Of a stretch of DNA of 64,000 nucleotides, positions 21,173 to 30,682 are shown piece after piece. A program made the position numbers and the translations under genes. The DNA is from Archangium primigenium. Its GTDB lineage: Bacteria; Myxococcota; Myxococcia; Myxococcales; Myxococcaceae. The notes under the pieces were generated by a model. It searched no databases, was not told where the DNA came from, and worked only from the letters and a program-made list of their open reading frames with translations. The stretch covers positions 6,014,001 to 6,078,000 of the forward strand of contig NZ_JADWYI010000001.1 of assembly GCF_016904885.1 (NCBI RefSeq). The letters run 5' to 3'. Positions within the stretch are counted from its first letter, which is position 1. Each line of letters begins with the position of its first letter.

Positions 21173-22466
21173 GGCCGCCTCCCAGCGCGCGCAGCATGGC
21201 CAGGCCCTTCATCTCCGTCTCCCGCCATTCCGACTCCGCGCTGGAGCCCGCCACGATGCCCGCGCCCACGAACAGCCGCGCCCGGGCGCCCTTCACCCAC
21301 GCCGAGCGCAGCGCCACCATCTGATGGGCCCGTCCCGGCCCCACCCAGCCCACCGGACCGGCGTACCAGCCCCGGTCCAGCGCCTCGTGCGAGGAGATGA
21401 ACGCCAGCGCGTTCTCCCGGGGCGTGCCACCCACCGCGGGCGTGGGGTGCAGGGCCGCCATCACCTCCGCCACCCCCACCCCCTGGTCCAGCCCGGCGCG
21501 GATGCCCGTGCGCAGGTGCACCACGTTGCGCAGGGCGAGCACGCCGGGCTCCCGGTCCGCCTCGACCTGGGCGGCGAGCGGCTTGAGCGCCCGGAGGATG
21601 TAGTGCACCACGGCCATGTGCTCCCGGCGATCCTTGTCGCTCGTCCCCAACCGCTCGGCGAGCGCGGGGGCCGCGGAGCCCGCGAGCGCCTCGGTCTCCA
21701 GCTGGCCCCCCTCCACCCGGCACAACGTCTCCGGCGTGGCGCCGAGGAAGGCCGCGCCGTCCGGGGCCCGGAAGAGGAAGGTGGCGCAGCGCGGGTAGTG
21801 CTCGCGCAGGCGCGCGAGGATGTCCACCCGGTCGAAGTCCCCGTCGGCCTCCACCTCCACCGCGCGCGCGAGCACCACCTTATGGAAGCGCTCGGCGCGG
21901 ATGGCCTCCAGCGCATGCTCCACCTGGCGCTCGAACGCCGGGCGCGCCGCGCTCATCCGCAGCGCGCGCGACACGTCCCGGGGCGCGCGCGCCTGGGTGG
22001 GAAAGAAGCTGGTCACCCGCGCCAGCCGCTCGCGCACCACGTGCTCGGCCCCGGGCCCCTCGGGCGCGAAGGCCGCCACCCGCAGGCCCTCCGCCGTGCG
22101 CCACACCATCCACTCGGGCAGGGTCCACCGGCCAAAACCGAAGGGGGCCCACGCCGCGTCCTCGCCGTGGGAGGAAAAGCGCATGCCGCCAAACCACGGG
22201 CCCGGCATGTCCTGGGCAGGCGTCTCCAGCCAGCGCACCCCGTCCGGCGCCGACAGCCGCCGCAGCACGTCCTGGGCCCTCGGGGCGTCCTCCGCCCGGG
22301 CCAGCCCCGCCTCGCCCCACCCCGCCACCGCCTCGCCCCGGCTCGGCTGCTCCCAGTACACGCACGGCTCTCCCCACACGTCCGCCCCCGCGAGCGGATC
22401 CGCCGCGTGCAGTACGCTCCACCCCGCCACCCAACGGCTCGCGTCAGGGGATCCGAGTGTCGTCAT
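21165..22466 (-). CDS. menF: Isochorismate synthase (MenF)
   Basis: Converts chorismate to isochorismate, the entry step of menaquinone synthesis. The 433-aa chorismate-binding enzyme has the C-terminal signature blocks HLRTGIRAGL, LHPTPAVGGTPRENAL, DRGWYAGPVGW and GAGIVAGSSAESEWRETEMK. The N-terminal ~170 residues are divergent, as is normal. A GAGGA ribosome-binding site lies 7 bp before the ATG. It is the first gene of menF-D-H-A-C-E and draws on chorismate made by the divergently transcribed aro operon. Confidence 0.93.
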   Translation of the reverse strand: MTTLGSPDASRWVAGWSVLHAADPLAGADVWGEPCVYWEQPSRGEAVAGWGEAGLARAEDAPRAQDVLRRLSAPDGVRWLETPAQDMPGPWFGGMRFSSHGEDAAWAPFGFGRWTLPEWMVWRTAEGLRVAAFAPEGPGAEHVVRERLARVTSFFPTQARAPRDVSRALRMSAARPAFERQVEHALEAIRAERFHKVVLARAVEVEADGDFDRVDILARLREHYPRCATFLFRAPDGAAFLGATPETLCRVEGGQLETEALAGSAAPALAERLGTSDKDRREHMAVVHYILRALKPLAAQVEADREPGVLALRNVVHLRTGIRAGLDQGVGVAEVMAALHPTPAVGGTPRENALAFISSHEALDRGWYAGPVGWVGPGRAHQMVALRSAWVKGARARLFVGAGIVAGSSAESEWRETEMKGLAMLRALGGGHV

Positions 22467-22779
22467 CAGCCGTCCTCATGGGTCTCCGCCTCACCGAGTG
22501 GAGTCTCCACCTCGATGTTGTTCCACCAGCGGGTTTGGCTATACAAGCATGACACGGTTCAAAACAACGTGAACTCCACAAGGGACGGGAGGCGGCGATG
22601 AGCGCAGGGCGAGCGGCACGAAACAGGCGGCCAGCGCGAACGCCAGCCTCCCGAGCCACCGAGGAGCTTCACGGACCCGGACGGCGCGTGTTGGCCCGCG
22701 CCTCACGGCGGGTGGGAGTCGGCTGCCTTCCCGCGCGCGCCCGGCGGGGTCCACCACCGAGCCAGGACCTGGGGGTCCG
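22467..22779. promoter_or_regulatory. men / ubiE-aro divergent promoter region
   Basis: This 313-bp gap lies between the menaquinone operon (minus) and the ubiE-aro operon (plus). On the minus strand TTGTTT (complement of 22562-22567), 18 bp, TATAGC (complement of 22538-22543) forms a plausible promoter about 72 bp before menF. The -35 side overlaps a dyad GTTCA-N8-TGAAC (22557-22574), a possible operator. No comparably good plus-strand promoter was found. The remaining sequence toward ubiE is GC-rich without clear features. Confidence 0.4.
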
Positions 22780-23469
22780 ATGAGCACCGAAGTGCGGCAG
22801 ATGTTCTCCTCCATCGCCACGCGCTACGACGTGACGAACGAAGTCTTGTCGTTGGGCATCCACCGGCTGTGGCGGCGCAAGGCCGTGCGGCTGAGTCAGG
22901 CGCGCCCCGGGGATCGCGTGCTGGACTGCGCCAGCGGCACGGGGGACCTGGCCCTGGCCTTCAAGCGGCGGGTGGGCGAGGCGGGCCGGGTGGTGGGCAC
23001 CGACTTCTGCAAGGAGATGCTCGACAGCGCGCCCGCCAAGGCCGCGCGCGAGGGGCTCCAGGTGGAGTTCCAGGTCGCCGACGCCATGGACCTGCCCTTC
23101 GCGGACGACGCCTTCGACGTGGCGTCCATCGCCTTTGGCATCCGCAACGTGGATGATCCGGTCAAGTGCCTGCGGGAGATGGCCCGGGTGGTGCGCCCGG
23201 GCGGCCGCGTGGTGGTGCTCGAGTTCGGCCAGCCCACGGGGTTCTTCGGCGCCCTGTTCCGCTTCTACAGCAAGGTCGTCATGCCGCGCGTGGGCGGGCT
23301 GCTCACGGGCAACCGGGCCGCCTACGAGTACCTGCCCCGCACGTCCGCCGCCTTCCCCGCGGGCGAGCGGTTCCTGGCGATGATGGAGGAAGCCGGCGCC
23401 TATCAGGAAAGAGTGGCCCATCCCCTGACCTTCGGGACATCCTACATCTATGTCGGGACCGTCCGCTGA
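22780..23469 (+). CDS. ubiE: Demethylmenaquinone methyltransferase (UbiE/MenG)
   Basis: Final C-methylation of demethylmenaquinone. The 229-aa protein begins TEVRQMFSSIATRYDVTNEVLSLG-like, contains RPGDRVLDCASGTGDLAL (SAM motif I), GIRNVDDP, VVRPGGRVVVLEFGQP, and ends with YEYLPRTSAAFPAGERF and FGTSYIYVGTVR, the family signatures. It heads the plus-strand operon with the shikimate genes, and its end overlaps the shikimate kinase start by 20 bp. The location opposite the other men genes supports the menaquinone role. Confidence 0.95.
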   Translation: MSTEVRQMFSSIATRYDVTNEVLSLGIHRLWRRKAVRLSQARPGDRVLDCASGTGDLALAFKRRVGEAGRVVGTDFCKEMLDSAPAKAAREGLQVEFQVADAMDLPFADDAFDVASIAFGIRNVDDPVKCLREMARVVRPGGRVVVLEFGQPTGFFGALFRFYSKVVMPRVGGLLTGNRAAYEYLPRTSAAFPAGERFLAMMEEAGAYQERVAHPLTFGTSYIYVGTVR

Positions 23470-24058
23470 ACAGCGGCAGCACCTCATCGAGAGAATCCTC
23501 AACGCCGTGGACCCACGCCTCGCCGTGGGAGTCCGGGCGGAGTTCTCCCGCCGGGCCCCCGCCGAGCCTCCCCACGCGGCGCGCACCGTCGTGCTCGGGG
23601 GCCACCGGGCCGCGGGCAAGTCGCGCCTGCTGCCCCTGGTGAGCGCGCTGCTCGGCCGGCCCGGGGTGGATTTAGACATCGAGCTGGAGCGGCGCACGGG
23701 CCGCGCGCTGCGCGAGTGGGTGCTCACGGACACGGCGGGCTTCCGGGCGGCGGAACGCGCGCTGTTCCTGTCCCTGCCCCCGGGCAGCTGCGTGGCGGTG
23801 GGGGGCGGCTATCTCTCCCACCACCCCGAGACGCTCGCGTCCTGCTACACCCTGCTCGTGCCCATCTCCCTGGAGACCTACCGCGAGCGCCTGACGCAGG
23901 ACACCCGTCGGCCGCGGCTGCGTCCGGAGCTGTCCCTGGAGGAGGAGCTCACCAGCATCTACGCGCAGCGCACGGCGCTGCATGACCGGCTGAACACGGT
24001 GGCCCTCGGCGAGTTCCTGCGCGCCATGTCCACCTGGAGCCCGGAGCTGCCGGCATGA
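23450..24058 (+). CDS. Shikimate kinase-like protein
   Basis: Probably phosphorylates shikimate (AroK/AroL step). The 202-aa product has an N-terminal ~45-residue extension before the P-loop GGHRAAGKS (residues 50-58). It then has DLDIELE (acidic residues for Mg/shikimate), GFRAAERALF in place of the usual FRxxE element, and VAVGGGYL for the GGG substrate loop. Typical shikimate kinases are ~170 aa, so the extension is unusual. Position between ubiE and the AroD-AroE fusion supports the call. Its start lies inside the ubiE 3' end, so it is translationally coupled. Confidence 0.8.
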   Translation: MSGPSAEQRQHLIERILNAVDPRLAVGVRAEFSRRAPAEPPHAARTVVLGGHRAAGKSRLLPLVSALLGRPGVDLDIELERRTGRALREWVLTDTAGFRAAERALFLSLPPGSCVAVGGGYLSHHPETLASCYTLLVPISLETYRERLTQDTRRPRLRPELSLEEELTSIYAQRTALHDRLNTVALGEFLRAMSTWSPELPA

Positions 24059-25311
24059 AGACCGCCCGCCGCGTCGTCACCCTTCCCCCCGGTGTGCGCG
24101 GCCCCGATGCCGTGCGCTTCGCCGCCGACGCGCGGCGGCACGGCGCGGACGTGCTGGAGGTGCGCACGGACCTGCACCCGGCGGACGCGGTGGACGCGGC
24201 GGCCCTGGCCGCCACCCTGGAGCTGCTCGTCTCCGAGCGCGGCACGCCCCTGCCCCCCGCGTGGGTGGCGGCCGCCCGGTGGGTGGATCGGGACGTGGTG
24301 CACGCGGGGGACCTGGCGGCCCCCCCGGGCAAGCTGCTCGCCTCGCACCACGCCAGCGGCCCGCTCAACACCGCCCAGGCGCTGCGCCTGTGGGACGTGG
24401 CGCTGCCCGAGGGCGCCCAGGTCAAGCACGTGGAGCCCCTGGGCCCCGTGTCGCGCGAGCGCGTGGCGGAGCTGCTGGAGACCCAGGCGCGGCTGCGCGA
24501 GCGCTTCGGCGAGGGCCGGGTGACGCTGCTCACCATGAGCGACACCGCCCTGCCCGTGCGCGCGGTGCTCGCGCGCCAGAACACGCTGGACTACGTGGCC
24601 GTGGGCGGGGAGTGGAAGGCGGCCCCGGGCCAGCGCCTGCTCGCGGACGCCGCGCGCGAGGCCCGCGCCCCCGCGTCCCGCCACGCCGGCCGGCTCGGCA
24701 TCCTCGGCACCTCCATCGCCCACTCGCGCTCCCCGCGCATCCATTTCCAACCCTTCGACCGCATCGATCTGCCCGAAGACGCGCCCATCGAGTCCGTCGT
24801 GGACGCGCTCCTGCCCCACTACCGGGGCTTCGCCATCACCAGTCCCTTCAAGCTGCGCCTCGCCCGGCACACCGGCGCGTCCCTGGACGCGATCAACACC
24901 CTCGTGCGCCGCGGCGATCATTGGGAGTCCTTCAACACCGACACCGAGGGGGCCCGCGCCGTGATCGAACGGCTCGGGACCCGGGATCTCTTCGTGCTCG
25001 GTGATGGAGGGGCCAGCGCCGCACTCCGTACCGTGGCGGCCGAGCAGGGCCTCTCGCCGCGCTTCCTGCGCCGCGCCGCCATTTCCACCCCCTTGAGCGG
25101 CACCGGCATCTGGACCTGGCCGGACCGCGTCACTCCTCCGGACGCCCTTCGTTTCGAGGGCGCCCGCGTCGCGGTCATCGCCTATGGCGCTCCGGCCCGA
25201 CGCATCGCCCACGACATCCGCCGACGCGGGGGCACGCCCGTGCTCCTCGGCGCGGCATGGTTCATCGCCCAGGCCCGCAAGCAGCGGGCCCTCTGGGAGA
25301 CCTCCACATGA
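24055..25311 (+). CDS. Fused 3-dehydroquinate dehydratase (type I) - shikimate dehydrogenase
   Basis: A 418-aa bifunctional enzyme for two successive shikimate steps. Residues 1-200 are a compact AroD: E35-R-T-D motif, SHH at 97-99, the Schiff-base Lys 124 in VKHVEP and APGQ near 190-193. Residues about 213-418 are AroE-like: GTSIAHSRSPRIH with S224 and S226, catalytic Lys 266 in ITSPFK, DAINT and FNTDTEGA, then the nucleotide motif LGDGGAS. The reductase half is short and divergent (about 205 aa against ~270). The fusion order is as in plant enzymes. It overlaps both neighbours by 4 bp. Confidence 0.85.
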   Translation: MKTARRVVTLPPGVRGPDAVRFAADARRHGADVLEVRTDLHPADAVDAAALAATLELLVSERGTPLPPAWVAAARWVDRDVVHAGDLAAPPGKLLASHHASGPLNTAQALRLWDVALPEGAQVKHVEPLGPVSRERVAELLETQARLRERFGEGRVTLLTMSDTALPVRAVLARQNTLDYVAVGGEWKAAPGQRLLADAAREARAPASRHAGRLGILGTSIAHSRSPRIHFQPFDRIDLPEDAPIESVVDALLPHYRGFAITSPFKLRLARHTGASLDAINTLVRRGDHWESFNTDTEGARAVIERLGTRDLFVLGDGGASAALRTVAAEQGLSPRFLRRAAISTPLSGTGIWTWPDRVTPPDALRFEGARVAVIAYGAPARRIAHDIRRRGGTPVLLGAAWFIAQARKQRALWETST

Positions 25312-26327
25312 ATACCTTCGGAACCCTGTTCCGCCTCACCACCTTCGGCGAGAGCCACGGCCCCGCCTTGGGCTCCATCATCGATGGCTGCCCGGCCGGC
25401 GTGCCGCTCGCCCCCGAGCAGATCCAGGCCGCGTTGGATCGGCGCCGGCCCGGCCAGTCCTCCATCACCACCGCCCGCTCCGAGCCGGATCAGGTGGAGA
25501 TCCTCTCCGGCGTGTTCGAGGGCAAGACGCTCGGCACGCCCCTGGCCGCCATCGTGCGCAACACGAACCAGCGCTCGGGCGACTACGAGAAGCTCAAGGC
25601 CGAGGACCGGCCCGGCCACGCGGACGCCGTGTGGCGCGAGCGCTTCAAGCACCGCGACCACCGGGGCGGCGGGCGCACGAGTGGCCGCGAGACGCTCTGC
25701 CGGGTCATCGGCGGCGCGGTGGCCGAGGCGTACCTGGCCCAGGCGCTGCCCGGACTCAACACGGTGGCGTGGGTGTCCCAGGTGGGCGAACTGGTGTCGG
25801 CGGTGCCCGAGCCGGGCCTGACGCGCGCCCAGGTGGACGCGCACCCCACGCGCTGTCCGGACGCCGGGGCGCGCGAGGAGATGTCGCGGAGAATCCTCGT
25901 GGCCAAGGAGGAGGGCGACAGCCTCGGGGGCTGCATCGACGTGCGCGTGGAGGGGCTGCCCGTGGGCCTGGGCGAGCCCATCTTCGGCAAGCTCAAGGCG
26001 CTGCTCGCGCAGGCCATGGGCAGCGTGGGCGCGGTGACGGGCGTGGTGTGGGGTCCGCCGGATCTGCTCGCGCGCATCGCGCAGCCCGGCAAGGCGTTCC
26101 ACGCGCGCAAGGACACCTACGGCGGCATCCAGGGCGGCCTCACCAACGGCGAGCCCGTGGCCCTGCGCGTCTTCTTCAAGCCGCCCGCCACGCTCGCCGA
26201 GCACGCCAAGGGCGGCCGTCATGATCCGTGCATCATGCCCCGCGCGGTGCCCGTGCTCGAGGCCATGGTGTCGCTCGTCCTGGCCGATCTCGTCCTCCAG
26301 TTCAACGCCCGGCCCCACTCGTCATGA
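25308..26327 (+). CDS. aroC: Chorismate synthase
   Basis: Makes chorismate from EPSP with reduced FMN. The 339-aa product starts MNTFGTLFRLTTFGESHG, the classic N-terminus, which set the start. It also has the RPGHAD, RDHRGGGRTSGRETLCR and C-terminal GRHDPCIMPRAVPV signatures. In one loop it reads ADAVWRERFKHRDHRGGG, where many family members read ADYTYxxKYGxRDYRGGG, so it is a somewhat divergent branch. The ATG overlaps the AroD-AroE stop by 4 bp. Confidence 0.95.
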   Translation: MNTFGTLFRLTTFGESHGPALGSIIDGCPAGVPLAPEQIQAALDRRRPGQSSITTARSEPDQVEILSGVFEGKTLGTPLAAIVRNTNQRSGDYEKLKAEDRPGHADAVWRERFKHRDHRGGGRTSGRETLCRVIGGAVAEAYLAQALPGLNTVAWVSQVGELVSAVPEPGLTRAQVDAHPTRCPDAGAREEMSRRILVAKEEGDSLGGCIDVRVEGLPVGLGEPIFGKLKALLAQAMGSVGAVTGVVWGPPDLLARIAQPGKAFHARKDTYGGIQGGLTNGEPVALRVFFKPPATLAEHAKGGRHDPCIMPRAVPVLEAMVSLVLADLVLQFNARPHSS

Positions 26328-27394
26328 TCCCCTCCCCTCCTGGCGCCTATCGCCATGCCAATGATCGGTGGGGTCCGTTCAAGCGCCTGAGCGCGAACCT
26401 CCCCGAGGGCAGCCTCGTCGTGCTGGACCGCACGGTGGGCAAGCTGCACCCCGCCCTGCTCACGGCGCTCCGGGCGCGCCGCCCCCACGCCGTGGTGCAG
26501 CTCACTGGCGGCGAGCGGGCCAAGTCCTTCGAGTCCCTGGAGCAGGTGCTCGCCGCGGGCCTCACCCTGCCGCGCTCGGGCACGCTCATGGCCGTGGGCG
26601 GCGGCACCATCGGCGACGTGTCCACCATGGCGGCCCACCTGCTCAAGCGCGGGGTGCGGCTGGTGCAGGTTCCCACCACGCTGCTCGCGGCGGTGGACAG
26701 CAGCCTGGGCGGCAAGGGCGCGGTGGACGTCACCGTGCGCGGCCGCGTGGTGAAGAATCCCGTGGGCGTCTTCCACTACGCCGAGGAGGCGTGGCTCTGC
26801 CCGGAGCTGTTCGCGAGCCTGTCGGACACCCAGCGGCGCGAGGGCGCGCTGGAGGCGTGGAAGATGGTGGCGAGCCTCGACGCGGAGCTCTTCCAGGCGT
26901 ACACGCGCCGGGCGCCCGCGCTCGAGCGGCTGGTGAAGGACGCGCGCCGGCTCAAGGAGTCGGTGTGCGCGCAGGATCCGTACGAGCAGCAGGGCCTGCG
27001 GCGGGTGCTCAACTTCGGCCACACCTTCGGGCACGTGCTGGAGAGCGTGTCGCGCTTCAAGCTGTCGCACGGCGACGCGGTGGGCCTGGGCATGCTCTGC
27101 GCGCTCGACGTGGGCCGCGCGCTCGGCGTCACCCCGCCGCACGTGGCCGAGCGGGTGGAGGCGGCGCTGGAGAAGGGGCCCGGGGTGCTGGGCCGCGAGC
27201 GCACGGCGCAACTGCTCGCCCGCGCGTCGCTCAAGGACATCCAGGTGCTGCTGGCCGCGGACAAGAAGACGGGCGCCGGCGGCGAACTGCGCATGGTGCT
27301 GCTCACCGACATCGGCGTCGCGGAGGTCCGCGACGTCACTGCCCCTCAATGGCGCGCGCTCTGGCCCGCCTGGACCCAGGGAGTCCGCCCATGA
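26324..27394 (+). CDS. aroB: 3-Dehydroquinate synthase
   Basis: Second shikimate-pathway enzyme, NAD- and Zn-dependent. The 356-aa protein begins at the ATG overlapping the aroC stop. Sequence upstream in this frame is not homologous. Motifs: TGGERAKSFE, NAD-binding VGGGTIGDVSTMAAHLLKRG, PTTLLAAVDSSLGGKGAVD, and metal ligands E177 in REGALEAWK, H233 in NFGHTFGH and H249 in LSHGDAVGLGM. It is normal in length. Confidence 0.95.
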   Translation: MIPSPPGAYRHANDRWGPFKRLSANLPEGSLVVLDRTVGKLHPALLTALRARRPHAVVQLTGGERAKSFESLEQVLAAGLTLPRSGTLMAVGGGTIGDVSTMAAHLLKRGVRLVQVPTTLLAAVDSSLGGKGAVDVTVRGRVVKNPVGVFHYAEEAWLCPELFASLSDTQRREGALEAWKMVASLDAELFQAYTRRAPALERLVKDARRLKESVCAQDPYEQQGLRRVLNFGHTFGHVLESVSRFKLSHGDAVGLGMLCALDVGRALGVTPPHVAERVEAALEKGPGVLGRERTAQLLARASLKDIQVLLAADKKTGAGGELRMVLLTDIGVAEVRDVTAPQWRALWPAWTQGVRP

Positions 27395-28662
27395 CGACCT
27401 CCACCACCGTGCTCCACGTGGATCCGGGCCCGTTGATGCCCTCGGTCCTCACGCCGCCCATCTCCAAGTCGGACGCCCAGCGGGCGCTGGTGCTCGCCCA
27501 CCTCACGGGCGCCTGGCCCCTGTCGGACATCCAGGACGAGCCCGAGGAGTTCCTCCCCGCGGACGTGCGGGTGCTGCGCCGGGGCATCGAGGCCCTGCGC
27601 CTGCCCCCCGGCCCCGTGCGGGACGTGGACTGCGCGGACGGAGGGGCCCCCTTCCGCATCCTCGTCACCCAGGCCGCGGTGACGCCCGGCGCCCGTGTGC
27701 GCCTCACCGGCACGCCCCGCCTGGGCGAGCGCCCGCATGGGCCGCTCTTCGACAGCCTGCGCGAGGCCCTGGGGCCCGCCGGGCTCTCCCTCACCCAAGG
27801 AGCGCCCTGGCCCGTGGAGCTCACCGCGCCCACGTCCACCGGCGAGCCCGTCTTCCGGGTCCCCGGGGCCCAGAGCAGCCAGTACGCCTCCAGCCTGCTG
27901 CTCGGCTGCGCGGCGCTCTTCTTGCGCGAGCGCCGGCCGTGGCGCGTGGAGATCCTCGGGGCCCTCACCAGCGCGGGCTACCTGGAGCTCACCGTGTCCT
28001 GGCTGCGCCGCTTCGGCTTCACGGTGCACCAGACCGAGGGCCGCTACGAAGTGGCCGCGTACCAGGCCCCCGAGCGCGCGCCGGCGATGCCCGGGGACTG
28101 GTCCTCGCTGGGCTACCTCCTGCTCATCGCCTGGCACACGGGCGGCAGCGTGGAGCGGGCGGACCTGGCCAGCGCCCACCCGGACCAGGCCCTGGTGCGC
28201 ATCGTCGAGCAGGTGGGGCTCCAGTCCCAGGTGGGCCTGGGCAACACCCTGCGCCTGACGGGCCAGGCCCGGGGCGGGCTCGTGGCCTCCGGCACCGAGT
28301 GTCCGGACCTGCTGCCCACCCTGGCCGCGCTCGCCTGCGTGCTGCCCGCGCCCTCCACCCTCCACGACGTGAGCATCCTGCGGCTCAAGGAGAGCGACCG
28401 GCTGGAGGGCATCCGCACACTGGTGGACGCTTTTGGCGGCCGGACGGTCCTGGAGGGCGAGGCCCTCACGGTCCACCCGCCCGCCACCCGCCCCGCGCGC
28501 TTCGCCATGGACAGCCGGGGCGATCACCGCCTGGCCATGGTCTCCGCCACCCTCTCGGTGCTCTCGGGCGTGCCCCTGGCGCTCACCGGCCCCGAGTGCG
28601 TGGAAAAGAGTTTTCCCGGCTTCTGGCGCCAGTTGGAGCGCACCGGGGTCCGCCTCTCCTGA
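27391..28662 (+). CDS. aroA: EPSP synthase (3-phosphoshikimate 1-carboxyvinyltransferase), divergent
   Basis: Transfers enolpyruvyl from PEP to shikimate-3-phosphate. The 423-aa protein has ISKSDAQRALVLA with the substrate Lys, TGTPRLGERPHGPL, SSQYASSLLLG, the catalytic LRLKESDRLEGI and GDHRLAMV. Several sites differ from the usual consensus: DGGAPFRIL replaces NAGTAxRFL, and SSQYAS replaces SSQFLS. The first of these lies in the PEP-site loop targeted by glyphosate. It is the last gene of the ubiE-aro operon, with its ATG overlapping the aroB stop by 4 bp. Confidence 0.92.
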   Translation: MTTSTTVLHVDPGPLMPSVLTPPISKSDAQRALVLAHLTGAWPLSDIQDEPEEFLPADVRVLRRGIEALRLPPGPVRDVDCADGGAPFRILVTQAAVTPGARVRLTGTPRLGERPHGPLFDSLREALGPAGLSLTQGAPWPVELTAPTSTGEPVFRVPGAQSSQYASSLLLGCAALFLRERRPWRVEILGALTSAGYLELTVSWLRRFGFTVHQTEGRYEVAAYQAPERAPAMPGDWSSLGYLLLIAWHTGGSVERADLASAHPDQALVRIVEQVGLQSQVGLGNTLRLTGQARGGLVASGTECPDLLPTLAALACVLPAPSTLHDVSILRLKESDRLEGIRTLVDAFGGRTVLEGEALTVHPPATRPARFAMDSRGDHRLAMVSATLSVLSGVPLALTGPECVEKSFPGFWRQLERTGVRLS

Positions 28663-28692
28663 CCCGAGTGTGCCCGGAGGGAGACGCGGCCC

Positions 28693-28739
28693 CACCGGGT
28701 GAGGTGCTTTTTTGTTGAAAGCGCTCCGCCGCCTATGAA
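28693..28739 (+). promoter_or_regulatory. aro-operon end and gltA promoter
   Basis: A weak hairpin (CACC/GGTG) is followed by a run of six T (28708-28713), a possible terminator of the aro operon. Overlapping it, TTGTTG (28712-28717), 16 bp, TATGAA (28734-28739) makes a plausible promoter. It would start transcription about 28746, only a few nucleotides before the gltA ATG at 28750, so the citrate synthase mRNA could be nearly leaderless. Confidence 0.35.
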
Positions 28740-28749
28740 AAGTCCCTGC

Positions 28750-30051
<1,302 letters not shown>

Positions 30052-30215
30052 CTTCCGCGCCGTACTGAAGTCCCCGGGAGGGCCGTGGGAAGGGAGCCTG
30101 TGAGGGCGTCCTTCCCCGGCCCTCTCGGCGTTTCGCGCACTGGACGAGAAACCCCGCCGCCTCGCGCGTCGCCCGTTGACAGGCACCGGAGCCGTGGATA
30201 TTCCGCGCCTCGAAC

Positions 30216-30563
30216 ATGTCGATCGATTTCACCTGCCAGAAGTGCGAGGCCAGCTTCGAGCTGGAGATCCAGGATCTCATCGAGGGGACGGAGAAGATTG
30301 TCTGCCCCCACTGCGATGCGAAGGCGCCGAGCAACCTCTCGGAGGACTTCGTCGCGGCGCTCACGGAGATGCGCGCGCAGATCGCCTCGCTCGGCAAGAA
30401 GTTCGCCGTCTCGGTCACCTTGGAGCACGAGGAGCTGGACGACGACGCGGATGAGGAGTCGGACGAGGAGTCCGAGGACGACGACGAGGAGCTCGACTTC
30501 GACGAGGACGAAGACGAGGAGTCCGACGAGGAGGATTACGACGAGGACGAGACCGAGCGCTGA
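30216..30563 (+). CDS. Zinc-ribbon protein with long acidic tail
   Basis: A 115-aa protein. Residues 1-38 form a CxxC...CxxC zinc ribbon (FTCQKCEASF and VCPHCDAK), resembling the MJ0042-type fingers common at the N-terminus of myxobacterial regulatory proteins. Residues 40-70 are mixed, and the last ~45 are almost only Asp, Glu and Ser (DDDADEESDEESEDDDEE style). Such a tail suggests a histone-mimic, RNA-polymerase or ribosome contact, or simply solubility. It has no transmembrane segment and its function is unknown. Confidence 0.6.
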   Translation: MSIDFTCQKCEASFELEIQDLIEGTEKIVCPHCDAKAPSNLSEDFVAALTEMRAQIASLGKKFAVSVTLEHEELDDDADEESDEESEDDDEELDFDEDEDEESDEEDYDEDETER

Positions 30564-30682
30564 CGCTCGCTTGTCTACCCCCCGCTCGCCGGGCGGAGCG
30601 CGCACGGGGGCCGTGAGCCCGGAGGGCAGGCAGGCGTGAGCGCCGCCCTCCCGGACCCCTCACACATGCACACGTTTGTGAG

